Made by a program: the position numbers and the translations under genes. Under the pieces are notes generated by a model. The model saw only the letters and a program-made list of their open reading frames with translations. It was not told where the DNA came from and did no database searches. Shown in pieces: positions 8,462 to 16,407 of a stretch of 35,844 nucleotides of DNA. Numbering within the stretch: position 1 is the stretch's first letter; each line of letters starts with the position of its first letter. Origin of the DNA: Candidatus Zixiibacteriota bacterium (GTDB lineage Bacteria > Zixibacteria > MSB-5A5 > CAIYYT01); NCBI GenBank assembly GCA_020853795.1, contig JADYYF010000070.1, positions 1 to 35,844 on the forward strand. The letters run 5' to 3'.

Positions 8462-10183
8462 TTGCTCTTGAAAAACCGCGTGAAAATGCGCTGGGTCGTG
8501 GCGCCCGATCCGGACTTCCGATTGGTTGATGATTTGGCGCGCCGCGTCGACTTGCCGCCGCTGGTGGTCAAAATCCTCGTCAATCGCGGGATGACCGATC
8601 CGGACCGGATCATCAAATTCATCAACCCGCTGATGGAGAATCTCGTCGATCCGTTCCAGATACCCGGAATGGAGGCCGGCGTCGATCGCACCATACAGGC
8701 GCTGCAGGAAAACGAGACGATCATGATCTACGGCGATTATGACGTCGACGGGATCACTGCTTCGGCGCTGATGTTCCTGGTGCTCAACAAGCTTGGCGCC
8801 AACGTGCATTACTATCTGCCGAACCGTCTGGTCGAGGGCTACGGGCTTTCCGAAGAAGGGATCATCGAAGCCGAGCGCAAGGGCGCGTCGTTGATTATCT
8901 CGGTTGATACCGGCATCACCGCGATGCGCGAAGTTGAATACGCCAAGGAAAAATTCATCGACTGCGTGATCACCGACCACCATGAGCCTGGGGACGGCAT
9001 CCCCAACGCTGCCGCGGTGGTCAACCCGAAAGTCGCCGGCGAACACTCGGTCGGCCGGGAATTGGCCGGTGTCGGCGTCGCCTACAAGTTTGCGCAGGGC
9101 ATTTACAGCAAGCTGGGGCAGGATCAGAGCGAGTTGTTTGAACACCTCGATTTGGTCGCGCTCGGCACCTCGGCTGACGTGGTGCCGCTGGTTAACGAGA
9201 ACCGCATTCTGACCTACTTCGGCATCAACCAGATCATGCGCTCTTCGAAGCCGGGACTCAAGTCGCTGGTGTTCGAGTGTGATCTGATGGGGAAAGAGAT
9301 AACGACCAGCCAGATCGTCTTTATCATCGCGCCGCGCATCAATGCCGTCGGGCGCCTTGGCGGCGCCGAGAAGGCGATCAAGCTGCTGACCACCAAGGAT
9401 ACCCAGACCGCCTCCAGCATCGCCAAGTTCCTCGAGGTGGAAAACCGTCGGCGCAAGTCGATCGATGAAAACACGCTGGAAGAGGCGCTGGCGCAGATCG
9501 AAAAGACGATCGACCTGGAGAACGACAAGGCAATCGTGCTGCATTCCGAAGGTTGGCATCAGGGCGTGATCGGGATCGTGGCTTCGCGGCTGGTGGAGAA
9601 GTATTATCTGCCGACAGTGTTGATTGCGGTTGACAACAACGAGGGCAAGGGTTCCGGACGTTCGATTCCCGGTTTTCACTTGCACGATGCACTGCGCAGT
9701 TGCGAGGATCTGCTATTGCGATACGGCGGTCACAAGTATGCCGCGGGCATGTCGATCGCGCCGGACAAAATCAAGGAATTTCAGCAGCGCTTCAAGAAGG
9801 TCGCCTCCGAGCAGCTCAACCCCGACGATCTGGTGCGCAAGCTGCACATTGACGCCGAACTCGATCTCGACGACATCGATTTCGATCTGGTCGACAACCT
9901 CGAACGCTTCGCGCCATTCGGGCCGGAAAACATGAAGCCGGTGTTCATTACGCGCAACCTTGAAGTGGTCGGCGCGCCGCAAGTTGTCGGCCGCAACCAC
10001 CTGCGCATGCGCGTCCGCCGCGGGAAGAAGGTCTTTGATGTAATCGGCTTCGGTTTCGGCGAGTACGCTGAACAGCTCTCGCTGCACGGAGTCGATTTTG
10101 ACATGGCCTACGTGATCGAGAAGAATATTCACAACGGCGTGACCAAAATTCAACTGCGCGTCAAAGACATCCGCTGGGAATAA
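8462..10183 (+). CDS. recJ: Single-stranded-DNA-specific 5'-3' exonuclease RecJ
   Basis: Degrades single-stranded DNA 5' to 3' in recombination, mismatch and base-excision repair. The 573 residues carry the DHH-family motifs: YGDYDVDG (90-97), SVDTGI (147-152), ITDHHEPGD (170-178), and then the DHHA1 domain with the GSGRS-type motif (GKGSGRSIPGF) and GGHKYAAG. A C-terminal OB fold follows (about 460-570) with the usual FAPFGPEN and GRNHLRM motifs. The start is uncertain between TTG 8462 (SD GAGGA at 8452-8456, spacing 5), TTG 8468, GTG 8480 and ATG 8486. I keep 8462 because of SD spacing. It ends four bases before meaB. Confidence 0.95.
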   Translation: MLLKNRVKMRWVVAPDPDFRLVDDLARRVDLPPLVVKILVNRGMTDPDRIIKFINPLMENLVDPFQIPGMEAGVDRTIQALQENETIMIYGDYDVDGITASALMFLVLNKLGANVHYYLPNRLVEGYGLSEEGIIEAERKGASLIISVDTGITAMREVEYAKEKFIDCVITDHHEPGDGIPNAAAVVNPKVAGEHSVGRELAGVGVAYKFAQGIYSKLGQDQSELFEHLDLVALGTSADVVPLVNENRILTYFGINQIMRSSKPGLKSLVFECDLMGKEITTSQIVFIIAPRINAVGRLGGAEKAIKLLTTKDTQTASSIAKFLEVENRRRKSIDENTLEEALAQIEKTIDLENDKAIVLHSEGWHQGVIGIVASRLVEKYYLPTVLIAVDNNEGKGSGRSIPGFHLHDALRSCEDLLLRYGGHKYAAGMSIAPDKIKEFQQRFKKVASEQLNPDDLVRKLHIDAELDLDDIDFDLVDNLERFAPFGPENMKPVFITRNLEVVGAPQVVGRNHLRMRVRRGKKVFDVIGFGFGEYAEQLSLHGVDFDMAYVIEKNIHNGVTKIQLRVKDIRWE

Positions 10184-10187
10184 CCGC

Positions 10188-11144
10188 ATGGCGCTGCTCG
10201 ACGACTTCCGTGCCGGCGACCGCCGCGCTCTCTCGCGGATCATCACGCACGTCGAGAACCGCCACGACGGTTACCGCCACCTGCTGGCGCAGTTATCTCG
10301 CCTGGAACGCAGAGCTTTTCGGATCGGCATCACCGGCCCGCCCGGAGCGGGGAAATCGACGTTGGTGGATGCGCTGGCGCTACGGCTGGCGAAACAGGGG
10401 CTGAGCATCGGCATCATCGCGGTCGATCCGTCGTCGCCGTTTACCGGCGGCGCGCTTCTGGGTGATCGGGTGCGCATGCAGCATCTGGCCGGGCAGGAAA
10501 AGATTTTCATCCGCAGCATGGCCTCGCGCGGCCAATCGGGCGGCATGGCGGCCGCGACCCGCGATGTCATCACGGTGCTCGATGCCTTTGGGATGGACAT
10601 GGTTATTGTCGAGACGGTCGGCATCGGCCAGATCGAGCTGGATATTATTGAAGCCGCCGACACAGTGGTGGTGATCCTGGTGCCGGAGTCGGGCGACATG
10701 ATCCAGACGATGAAAGCCGGTCTGATGGAGATCGCAGATATCTTCTGTGTCAACAAGATGGACCGCCCCGGTGGCGATCGATTGCTGAGCTATCTGAATA
10801 ATATGATCCACGAACGCCTGGCGGCCGACGCGGTGGAATTTCCGGCGGTCGGCACAAACGCGGTCAGCGGCGAGGGTGTAGATAAGTTGGCGGAGGCGAT
10901 TGCGCGCCATCGTGCGCATGTCACGGCGAACGGCGATTTCGAGCGGCGGCGCCGGCGCCAGCTTAAGACCGAGATCTTGTCGACCGTCCGCGATCGCATC
11001 GTCAAGGACCTCGATCAGATGATCGACCTCGACGGGCAATTCGAGAAGATCGCCGCGCGCCTGAACGCCGGCGAAACCGATCCGTACAGCGCGGCGGACC
11101 AGATTTACGAACACTATTTTCGCGGGAGACCTGTCAATGGCTGA
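10188..11144 (+). CDS. meaB: MeaB/ArgK-type GTPase, B12-mutase chaperone
   Basis: G3E-family GTPase that gates loading of adenosylcobalamin into, and repair of, B12-dependent acyl-CoA mutases. The 318 residues show the P-loop GPPGAGKS (50-57), DPSSPFTGGALLGDR (80-94), the switch region VETVGIGQIELD (141-152) and the base-recognition motif NKMD (189-192). The gene ends inside the start of the mutase large subunit (8-base overlap), which strongly ties it to that enzyme. The switch III region reads GQIELDI where the best-studied MeaB has GQSEVDV. It could serve either methylmalonyl- or isobutyryl-CoA mutase; the neighbour's active-site residues suggest the latter. Confidence 0.93.
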   Translation: MALLDDFRAGDRRALSRIITHVENRHDGYRHLLAQLSRLERRAFRIGITGPPGAGKSTLVDALALRLAKQGLSIGIIAVDPSSPFTGGALLGDRVRMQHLAGQEKIFIRSMASRGQSGGMAAATRDVITVLDAFGMDMVIVETVGIGQIELDIIEAADTVVVILVPESGDMIQTMKAGLMEIADIFCVNKMDRPGGDRLLSYLNNMIHERLAADAVEFPAVGTNAVSGEGVDKLAEAIARHRAHVTANGDFERRRRRQLKTEILSTVRDRIVKDLDQMIDLDGQFEKIAARLNAGETDPYSAADQIYEHYFRGRPVNG

Positions 11145-12831
11145 AGTCAAAAAGGACAGCATGATGACCGATCAGCAGTATGCCGAGGCCTTGAATAAGG
11201 CATATCGCGAGTGGAAGGCCAAGGCTGATCGCGCCACCAATCACGCCAAGAAGTACGTGACGGTCTCGTCGGCGCCGCTGAACGCGCTGTACACGCCGCA
11301 GGACGTCGCCGGACTGGATTTCTTCCGCGATCTCAATTACCCCGGCGAATATCCCTACACGCGCGGCATTCACGCGTCGATGTACCGCGGCAGGCCGTGG
11401 ACGATGCGCCAGTTTTCCGGCATGGGCACGCCGGAGCAGACCAACAAGCGTTATCATTATCTGCTCAGCCAGGGCCAGCACGGCCTGTCGGTGGCGTTTG
11501 ATCTGCCGACGCTGATGGGATACGATTCCGACCATGAGCGCTCGCTCGGCGAGGTCGGCAAGTGCGGTGTCGCGGTCGATACGCTGCTCGACATGGAGAA
11601 GATTTTTGACGGGATCGACCTGTCGAAGATTTCGACGTCGATGACGATCAACGCGCCGGCGGCGGTGATCCTGGCGATGTACATCGTCGTCGGGGAAAAG
11701 CAGGGCGTGCCGATGGACAAGCTTTCCGGCACGCTGCAGAACGATATCCTCAAAGAATATATCGCGCAGAAGGAGTGGATCTATCCGCCCGAGCCGTCGG
11801 TGCAACTGGTGGTCGACACGATAGAGTTTGGTACCAAGCACATGCCGCTGTGGAATACGATCTCGATTTCGGGCTACCATATCCGCGAAGCGGGCGCGAC
11901 GGCGGCGCAGGAACTCGCCTTCACGCTGGCGGACGGCTTCACCTACATCGAGAAGTCGGTAGAGCGCGGGCTTGACATTGACGATTTCGCGCCCCGGCTG
12001 TCGTACTTTTTCAATGCCCACATGGACTTCTTCGAAGAAATCGCCAAATACCGCGCGGCGCGGCGGATTTACGCCAGGCGGATGCGCGACAAATATCACG
12101 CCAAGAATCCGCGCTCCTGGATGCTGCGTTTCCACACGCAGACAGCCGGATGCTCACTGAATGCCCAGCAACCCGAACTGAATCTGATCCGCACCGCTTA
12201 TGAGGCGATGTCGGCGGTGCTCGGCGGCACGCAGTCGCTGCATACGAACTCGATGGATGAGACGCTGGCACTGCCCTCCGACAAGGCGGCTTTGCTGGCG
12301 CTGCGCACCCAGCAGGTGCTGGCGCACGAGACTGGCGTGATCAACACGATCGACCCGCTGGCGGGGTCGTACTTCATCGAGGCTTTGACCAACCGGATGG
12401 AAGAGGAAGCCGAGGTTTACTTCCAGGAGATCGATCGGCGCGGCGGAGTGATGCCGGCAATTGAGGAGGGCTACCTGCAGCGCGAACTCGCCAAGTCGGC
12501 CTACGTCTATCAGCAGGAGATCGACGCCAAGGAGCGCATCATCGTCGGCGTCAACGATTACGTGCTGGAGAACGAGCAGATCGAGATTCCGATTCTCAAG
12601 ATCGACGAATCGGTGGAGCGCACGCAGCGCGAGTCGATTGCCAAGGCCAAGTCGATCCGCAGCCAGGCGCGCGTCAACGAAACGCTTGAGCATCTGCGCC
12701 AGGCGTGCCGCGACAAGAAGAACAAGATGCCGTACCTGATCGAGTGCGTGCGCGCCTATTGCACGCTCGGCGAGATGTGCGATGCCATGAAGGACGTTTT
12801 TGGCGACTATGTCGAGCCGCCGATTATTTGA
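11137..12831 (+). CDS. icmA: B12-dependent acyl-CoA mutase large subunit, isobutyryl-CoA mutase-like
   Basis: Catalytic (beta/alpha)8 barrel subunit of an adenosylcobalamin carbon-skeleton mutase; the B12-binding domain is a separate gene just downstream. The 564-residue length matches IcmA and split MCM large subunits. Family motifs: RPWTMRQFSGMG (86-97), GLSVAFDLPTLMGYDSD, LSGTLQNDILKEY and GGTQSLHTNSMDE. Substrate-reading positions: where methylmalonyl-CoA mutase has Tyr89 and Arg207, this protein has Phe93 and Gln211, the same 118-residue spacing. Phe/Gln is the published isobutyryl-CoA mutase pair (Phe80/Gln198). The position that is Asp117 in 2-hydroxyisobutyryl-CoA mutase is Ala120 here. 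Automatic annotation would probably say methylmalonyl-CoA mutase. It overlaps meaB, and SD GGGAGA precedes the ATG. Confidence 0.85.
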   Translation: MAEVKKDSMMTDQQYAEALNKAYREWKAKADRATNHAKKYVTVSSAPLNALYTPQDVAGLDFFRDLNYPGEYPYTRGIHASMYRGRPWTMRQFSGMGTPEQTNKRYHYLLSQGQHGLSVAFDLPTLMGYDSDHERSLGEVGKCGVAVDTLLDMEKIFDGIDLSKISTSMTINAPAAVILAMYIVVGEKQGVPMDKLSGTLQNDILKEYIAQKEWIYPPEPSVQLVVDTIEFGTKHMPLWNTISISGYHIREAGATAAQELAFTLADGFTYIEKSVERGLDIDDFAPRLSYFFNAHMDFFEEIAKYRAARRIYARRMRDKYHAKNPRSWMLRFHTQTAGCSLNAQQPELNLIRTAYEAMSAVLGGTQSLHTNSMDETLALPSDKAALLALRTQQVLAHETGVINTIDPLAGSYFIEALTNRMEEEAEVYFQEIDRRGGVMPAIEEGYLQRELAKSAYVYQQEIDAKERIIVGVNDYVLENEQIEIPILKIDESVERTQRESIAKAKSIRSQARVNETLEHLRQACRDKKNKMPYLIECVRAYCTLGEMCDAMKDVFGDYVEPPII

Positions 12832-12856
12832 GCGCCGCGTGCAAGTGACAGCGGCT

Positions 12857-12878
12857 GTAGATCCGACTTCAGTCGGAT
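12857..12878. repeat. TCCGACTTCAGTCGGA palindrome
   Basis: ATCCGACT-TC-AGTCGGAT (12861-12878) preceded by GTAG. Near-identical units occur three times at 29402-29542, and a related one at 13335-13361. Here it splits the two mutase subunit genes. Confidence 0.8.
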
Positions 12879-12918
12879 GTTATGATTCGCAATGTGATGA
12901 TACTTTGGGATAAAGCTT

Positions 12919-13338
12919 ATGCCTGACAAAATCCGCATTCTCCTTGCCAAGGCCGGTCTGGACGGCCACGATCGCGGCATCAAGGTCATTGCCGCCGCCT
13001 TTCGCGATGCCGGCTTTGAAGTCATCTACACCGGCCTGCGCCAGACGCCGGAAGCGATCGCCGAGGCCGCGTTGCAGGAAGACGTCGACGCGGTCGGGGT
13101 TTCGATTCTCTCCGGCGCGCACATGACACTGTTTCCGCTGATCAAGAGGGCGATGGATGACCGCCGTTGCGGCGACATCATTCTCTTCGGCGGCGGGATC
13201 ATGTCCGAGGAAGAGATCGCCGATCTGCAGGGCCGCGGCATCGACCGCCTGTTCGGCCCCGGAACGTCGACGAATGATATCGTGGCCTACATCAAGGAGG
13301 CTGTAGCGAAGAAGCGGAAGGCGGAAAAAATAATGTAG
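12919..13338 (+). CDS. icmB: B12-binding small subunit of the acyl-CoA mutase
   Basis: Flavodoxin-like cobalamin-binding domain that supplies the cofactor to the large subunit. The 139 residues carry the DxHxxG motif as DGHDRG (15-20), with His17 the lower axial ligand of cobalt, followed by [10 protein letters not shown] (the SxL motif) and [10 protein letters not shown]. Length agrees with IcmB and split MCM small subunits. It lies 87 bases after the large subunit, separated by a palindromic repeat, and is followed by a terminator-like hairpin. It is probably the partner of the 11137-12831 product. Confidence 0.93.
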   Translation: MPDKIRILLAKAGLDGHDRGIKVIAAAFRDAGFEVIYTGLRQTPEAIAEAALQEDVDAVGVSILSGAHMTLFPLIKRAMDDRRCGDIILFGGGIMSEEEIADLQGRGIDRLFGPGTSTNDIVAYIKEAVAKKRKAEKIM

Positions 13339-13365
13339 GTCCGAAGCCCTGTGCTTCGGACTTTT
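13339..13365 (+). terminator. Terminator-like hairpin after the mutase small subunit
   Basis: GTCCGAAG (13339-13346) / CTTCGGAC (13354-13361), 7-base loop, then TTTT. It is preceded by TGTAG as in the TCCGACT repeats, so a dispersed repeat may double as the terminator. Confidence 0.65.
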
Positions 13366-13394
13366 GCTCTGCATACGAGTGTTCGGAGGCATGA

Positions 13395-13814
13395 ATGAAA
13401 ATACTCGTGGTGCTGTTCATAGTTCATGCTATCCAGATCGCTTATGGAGCTGCCGACACGGTGAGGACAATCCTACGGCAGCCAAACTCACTTAAAGCGG
13501 CAGTTGTCGGCTTTCCTCATGTCCGTCTGGCGCCAGTCACCTACACAGATAGCATCAAGTCCGTCAATTCTCGAGTACCATGGTTTACCGGTTTCAGCTT
13601 TGACCTTTCGGATTCGGGCCTCGTCCGGATCACTGTTTGCGATACTCTGGGCACTCCATTGGACACACTGGTTGATCGAGACTTGTCAATGGGCTCCTAT
13701 TATTTGGATTTGGGCGAGAACGTGTATCCGGGGCTTCCCAGCGGAATCTACATCTTTTCCCTGACCTTATCGGGCAATGAAGTCTGGCGAAAAAAAGTCG
13801 TGTGGATGAAGTAG
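13395..13814 (+). CDS. Small secreted protein with FlgD/T9SS-like C-terminal beta domain
   Basis: The 139-residue product begins with a signal peptide (MKILVVLFIVHAIQIAYGA, cleavage near 18-20). It ends in a beta-sandwich-type segment with the pattern FDLSDSGLVRITVCDTLG, then a Leu-Val turn, YYLDLGE, SGIYIFSLTLSG and a terminal KKVVWMK. This is the layout of FlgD-Ig-like/T9SS type A tails that cap secreted proteins in FCB-group bacteria. Here there is almost nothing in front of the tail, so it is a near-minimal carrier. SD GGAGG (13385-13389) precedes the ATG by five bases. An overlapping ATG at 13391 is in another frame. Base composition is more AT-rich than the flanking metabolic genes. Function unknown. 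Confidence 0.75.
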   Translation: MKILVVLFIVHAIQIAYGAADTVRTILRQPNSLKAAVVGFPHVRLAPVTYTDSIKSVNSRVPWFTGFSFDLSDSGLVRITVCDTLGTPLDTLVDRDLSMGSYYLDLGENVYPGLPSGIYIFSLTLSGNEVWRKKVVWMK

Positions 13815-14126
13815 TCAGTTGCGAAGCTGGATTCTCGCTTTCGCGGGAGTAACGGAGTTGTTGTGCTGATTCGGCCGACAACAGCAAGCTGTGGGCGAGC
13901 CAACAAATAGGAAGCCGTCAGGAATGGATTCCTGACGGCGCTGTTGTATAATGGGTTCCTGACGGTGCTGTTGTATAATGGATTCGTGACGGTGCTGTTG
14001 TATATCTTCATGCAGGTGCTGTCACCTGTCGGCAGGCGGCAAACTCCGCCCAAGTAATCCTTGATTTTCGTGCCGCTGAGCGGTTAATTGCAGGCTTTGA
14101 TGGAATCATAGGCTCAGGGAGATAAT
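13815..14126. other. Repeat-filled gap before the acyl-CoA dehydrogenase
   Basis: Contains a CTGGATTCTCGCTTTCGCGG-type dispersed repeat (about 13829-13855), a perfect hairpin (13914-13939) and a three-copy 27-base tandem repeat (13924-14004). No gene is supported. TTGATT (about 14062) with TTAATT 17 bases later is only a weak promoter candidate. Confidence 0.6.
13914..14004. repeat. 11-bp hairpin running into a 3 x 27-bp tandem repeat
   Basis: GCCGTCAGGAA (13914-13924) pairs perfectly with TTCCTGACGGC (13929-13939) around TGGA. The 27-base unit beginning ATGGATTCCTGACGG and ending GTTGTATA occurs at 13924-13950, 13951-13977 and 13978-14004, with one or two differences between copies. TATAATGG therefore occurs at each of the two junctions. 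Confidence 0.92.
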
Positions 14127-15269
14127 ATGACTTACAACGTACATGAATCACAGCAAGCGGTGCGCGACCTGCTCAAGGAAATCGGCCCGACCATCGAAAA
14201 GATGGGACGCGAATGGGATCGCAAACCGGACGGCTTCGCGCACGACATCTACCAGTTCATCGCCGGCAAGGGACTTTGCGGCTTCAACATGCCGAAGGAA
14301 TACGGCGGTGGCGGCAAGAGCGGCCTCGAATACGCCACGATGATGGAGGAAATCTCGTACTGGGATGCCCCGTCCTCGCTGCTGGCGGCGGTCGGCCAGC
14401 TTGCGGCTGATCCGATTATCAAGCAGGGCACGGAAGAACAAAAGAAGAAGCATATCCCTGACGCCGCCAAGGGCAAGTCGATCCCAGCCTTTGCGCTGAC
14501 CGAACCGAATGCCGGTTCGGATGCCGCCAATCAGTCCACCACGGCCACGATCGACGGTGACCACTTTGTCATCAACGGCGAGAAGATCTTCATCATGCAC
14601 GGCGACGTGTGCACGGTCGCGGTGGTGTTCTGCAAGATCGTCGGCGACGGCGAGCGCGACAAGGTCTCGGCAATCATTGTCCCCGGTGATGCGCCCGGAT
14701 TCCGCAAGGAGATGCTCAAGAACAAGATGGGGATGAAGTACGCCACCACCGGACGGCTGTGGTTTGACAACGTCAAAGTGCCGCGCGCAAACCTGCTCGG
14801 CGAAATGGGCAAGGGTTTCCGCTACGCGATGCAGACCCTCGACGGCGCGCGGATCGGGATTGCCGCGCAATCGACCGGCATTGCCCAACGGGCGCTGGAT
14901 GAAGCGGTCAAATACGCCAAGCAGCGGGTGGCCTTCGGCGCGCCGATTGCCAAGCTGCAGGCGATCCAGTGGATGATCGCCGATATGGGCACCAAGGTCG
15001 AGGCGGCGCGGCTGCTTACCTACAAAGCGGCGCAGTTGCAGGACAGAGGCGAGAAATTCAGCCTCGAGGCTGCCCAAGCCAAATTGTTCGGCTCGGAGGC
15101 GGCCAATTTCTGCGTCGATCGCACGATGCAGATCCACGGCGGCTACGGCTACATCGGCGAGTTCTCGGTTATCGAGAAGCTCTACCGCGATCAGCGCGTC
15201 TGCGAAATCTACGAGGGGACGTCCGAAGTCCAGCGCCTCGTCATCGCCGGCAATCTGCTGCGCGGGTAG
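14127..15269 (+). CDS. Acyl-CoA dehydrogenase (short/branched-chain type)
   Basis: FAD-dependent alpha,beta-desaturation of an acyl-CoA, electrons going to electron-transfer flavoprotein. The 380-residue length is standard for short- and medium-chain enzymes. Motifs: FALTEPNAGSDA (FAD/substrate region), R-V-A-F-G-A in the middle, HGGYGYIGEF and the C-terminal IYEGTSEVQR with the catalytic base at Glu363, the position used by short/medium-chain enzymes (isovaleryl-CoA dehydrogenase differs). SD GGGAGA lies before the ATG. Close to an isobutyryl-CoA-type mutase, a butyryl- or isobutyryl-CoA substrate is the natural guess, but the sequence does not fix it. No etfAB genes are in the window. Confidence 0.92.
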   Translation: MTYNVHESQQAVRDLLKEIGPTIEKMGREWDRKPDGFAHDIYQFIAGKGLCGFNMPKEYGGGGKSGLEYATMMEEISYWDAPSSLLAAVGQLAADPIIKQGTEEQKKKHIPDAAKGKSIPAFALTEPNAGSDAANQSTTATIDGDHFVINGEKIFIMHGDVCTVAVVFCKIVGDGERDKVSAIIVPGDAPGFRKEMLKNKMGMKYATTGRLWFDNVKVPRANLLGEMGKGFRYAMQTLDGARIGIAAQSTGIAQRALDEAVKYAKQRVAFGAPIAKLQAIQWMIADMGTKVEAARLLTYKAAQLQDRGEKFSLEAAQAKLFGSEAANFCVDRTMQIHGGYGYIGEFSVIEKLYRDQRVCEIYEGTSEVQRLVIAGNLLRG

Positions 15270-15307
15270 CTGCGAGTTTCCCCAGCCTGAATTACGGATT
15301 CCTCATT

Positions 15308-15342
15308 CCCCTCTCTCGCAAGGGAGAGGGGTCGGGGAGAGA
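15308..15342. repeat. Dispersed hairpin repeat that supplies the next gene's SD
   Basis: CCCCTCTC (15308-15315) pairs with GAGAGGGG (15324-15331), followed by TCGGGGAGAGAG. It is the same family as 1296-1337 and 1401-1443. The G-rich arm GGGGAGAGAG ends 8 bases before the ATG at 15351 and is the only SD-like sequence there. Confidence 0.75.
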
Positions 15343-15350
15343 GTGCAAGT

Positions 15351-16190
15351 ATGCTCCAACTGGGCGACTATCAAGTTCATTGCTTTGTTGAAAACCGCAT
15401 GTATCTCGATGCCGGGTCGGTTTACGGGATCATTCCGAAGTCGATCTGGAGCAAATTCCAGCAGGCCGACGCCAACAATCTGCTGCCGTTTGACATCAAT
15501 CTCTTCGTCGTCCGCGGCCACGGCAAGACGGTGATCTTCGACGCCGGCCTCGGTGATTTCCTCGAAGACCGCCAGCGCAAATTGTACTCGATATCGCAAC
15601 CGTCGAAATTGGGCGCGGGTTTGCGTGCACTCGGCCTCACCCCCGCCGCCATCGACATCGTGATTCTCACGCATCTGCACTGGGATCACGCCGGCGGCGC
15701 AGTGCGGTTGGTTGACGGCAAGAGCGCGCTGGTCTTCAAGAATGCACTCCACTATGTCCATCGCGACGAATGGGAGGACGGTAGTCATCCGGATGAGCGG
15801 ACAGCCGGCGTTTATTTTCCCGATCGCCTACAGGTGATCGAAGCGGCGGAGAAGCTGCGTCTGATTGACGGCGATTTCGAGGAGATCCTGCCGGGTCTGG
15901 TCGTGCGCAAGATCGGCGGACATACACGCGGGCAACTGGGCGTCGAGATCGAGTCGCAGGGGAAGAAGCTGATCTACTACGCCGACAATTTTCCGAGCTG
16001 CTACCATCTCAAAGTGCCCTATGTCTCCGCCACGGATCTATTTCCGCTTGACACGCAGCGCTGCAAGCGTGAGACGCTGCCCAAAGCGTACGAAGGCGGC
16101 TGGCTGATTGCGATGGATCACGACATCGACAACAAGATTGTCCGGCTCAAGTATGATGGGCTGAAGTACACCTGCGAAAAGGTGATCTGA
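15351..16190 (+). CDS. Metallo-beta-lactamase-fold hydrolase
   Basis: A 279-residue zinc hydrolase of the metallo-beta-lactamase superfamily. Motifs: VIFDAGLGDF (61-70), THLHWDHAGG with the zinc ligands His108, His110, Asp112 and His113, GGHTRGQLGVEI with the third-site His, YADNFPS for the bridging Asp, and a final MDHD. Layout and the GHTxGQ motif resemble lactonase/quorum-quenching and thioesterase-like members more than glyoxalase II. It has no signal peptide, so it is cytosolic. Its ribosome binding site lies inside a dispersed repeat. Substrate unknown; neighbouring acyl-CoA genes make a thioester or lactone possible, as inference only. Confidence 0.88.
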   Translation: MLQLGDYQVHCFVENRMYLDAGSVYGIIPKSIWSKFQQADANNLLPFDINLFVVRGHGKTVIFDAGLGDFLEDRQRKLYSISQPSKLGAGLRALGLTPAAIDIVILTHLHWDHAGGAVRLVDGKSALVFKNALHYVHRDEWEDGSHPDERTAGVYFPDRLQVIEAAEKLRLIDGDFEEILPGLVVRKIGGHTRGQLGVEIESQGKKLIYYADNFPSCYHLKVPYVSATDLFPLDTQRCKRETLPKAYEGGWLIAMDHDIDNKIVRLKYDGLKYTCEKVI

Positions 16191-16202
16191 TCCTTCCGAC
16201 CC

Positions 16203-16280
16203 GTAGGGGCGCGGGCTTGTCCCCGCCCGGTGTTGGCGCATCGATCATCAACCGCGGGCGACCACGAGGGTCGCCCCTAC
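16203..16280. repeat. GTAGGGGCG dispersed inverted repeat
   Basis: Outer arms GTAGGGGCG (16203-16211) and CGCCCCTAC (16272-16280) enclose two smaller hairpins, one GCGGG/CCCGC-like and one GGGCGACC/GGGTCGCCC-like. This GTAGGGGCGACC wording is a familiar dispersed repeat in many bacterial genomes. Confidence 0.8.
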
Positions 16281-16303
16281 GTGCCGACGCGGATTGCACG
16301 TTC

Positions 16304-16326
16304 GTCAGGATCGCAGGGATCCTGAC
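16304..16326. repeat. GTCAGGATC palindromic repeat, copy 1
   Basis: GTCAGGATC (16304-16312), loop GCAGG, GATCCTGAC (16318-16326). The same arms with the loop in reverse complement (CCTGC) occur at 27189-27211, i.e. the same element in the opposite orientation. Confidence 0.85.
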
Positions 16327-16354
16327 CTGCAATCCTTGGTCAACGCCTTTCTCC

Positions 16355-16383
16355 TTGACAAATCGCTCGTACCCGTGTCAATT
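16355..16383 (+). promoter_or_regulatory. Candidate promoter for the carboxyltransferase
   Basis: Consensus -35 TTGACA (16355-16360), 17-base spacer, weak -10 TCAATT (16378-16383), about 25 bases before the ATG. Confidence 0.45.
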
Positions 16384-16407
16384 GCCCCTTAACAACGGAG
16401 ACGAAAT

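Noticed and set aside
8417-9685. Long minus-strand open frame opposite recJ (422 codons)
   Set aside because: Arg/His/Asp-rich shadow of the recJ reading frame, no SD or family motifs. Similar long shadows lie opposite fumC, the radical-SAM-family gene and the capsid gene.
11137-13338. Plain call as methylmalonyl-CoA mutase
   Set aside because: The two carboxylate-reading residues are Phe and Gln instead of Tyr and Arg; the split-subunit sizes fit isobutyryl-CoA mutase equally well.
13924-14004. CRISPR array
   Set aside because: The 27-base units are directly adjacent with no spacers, and no cas genes are nearby.
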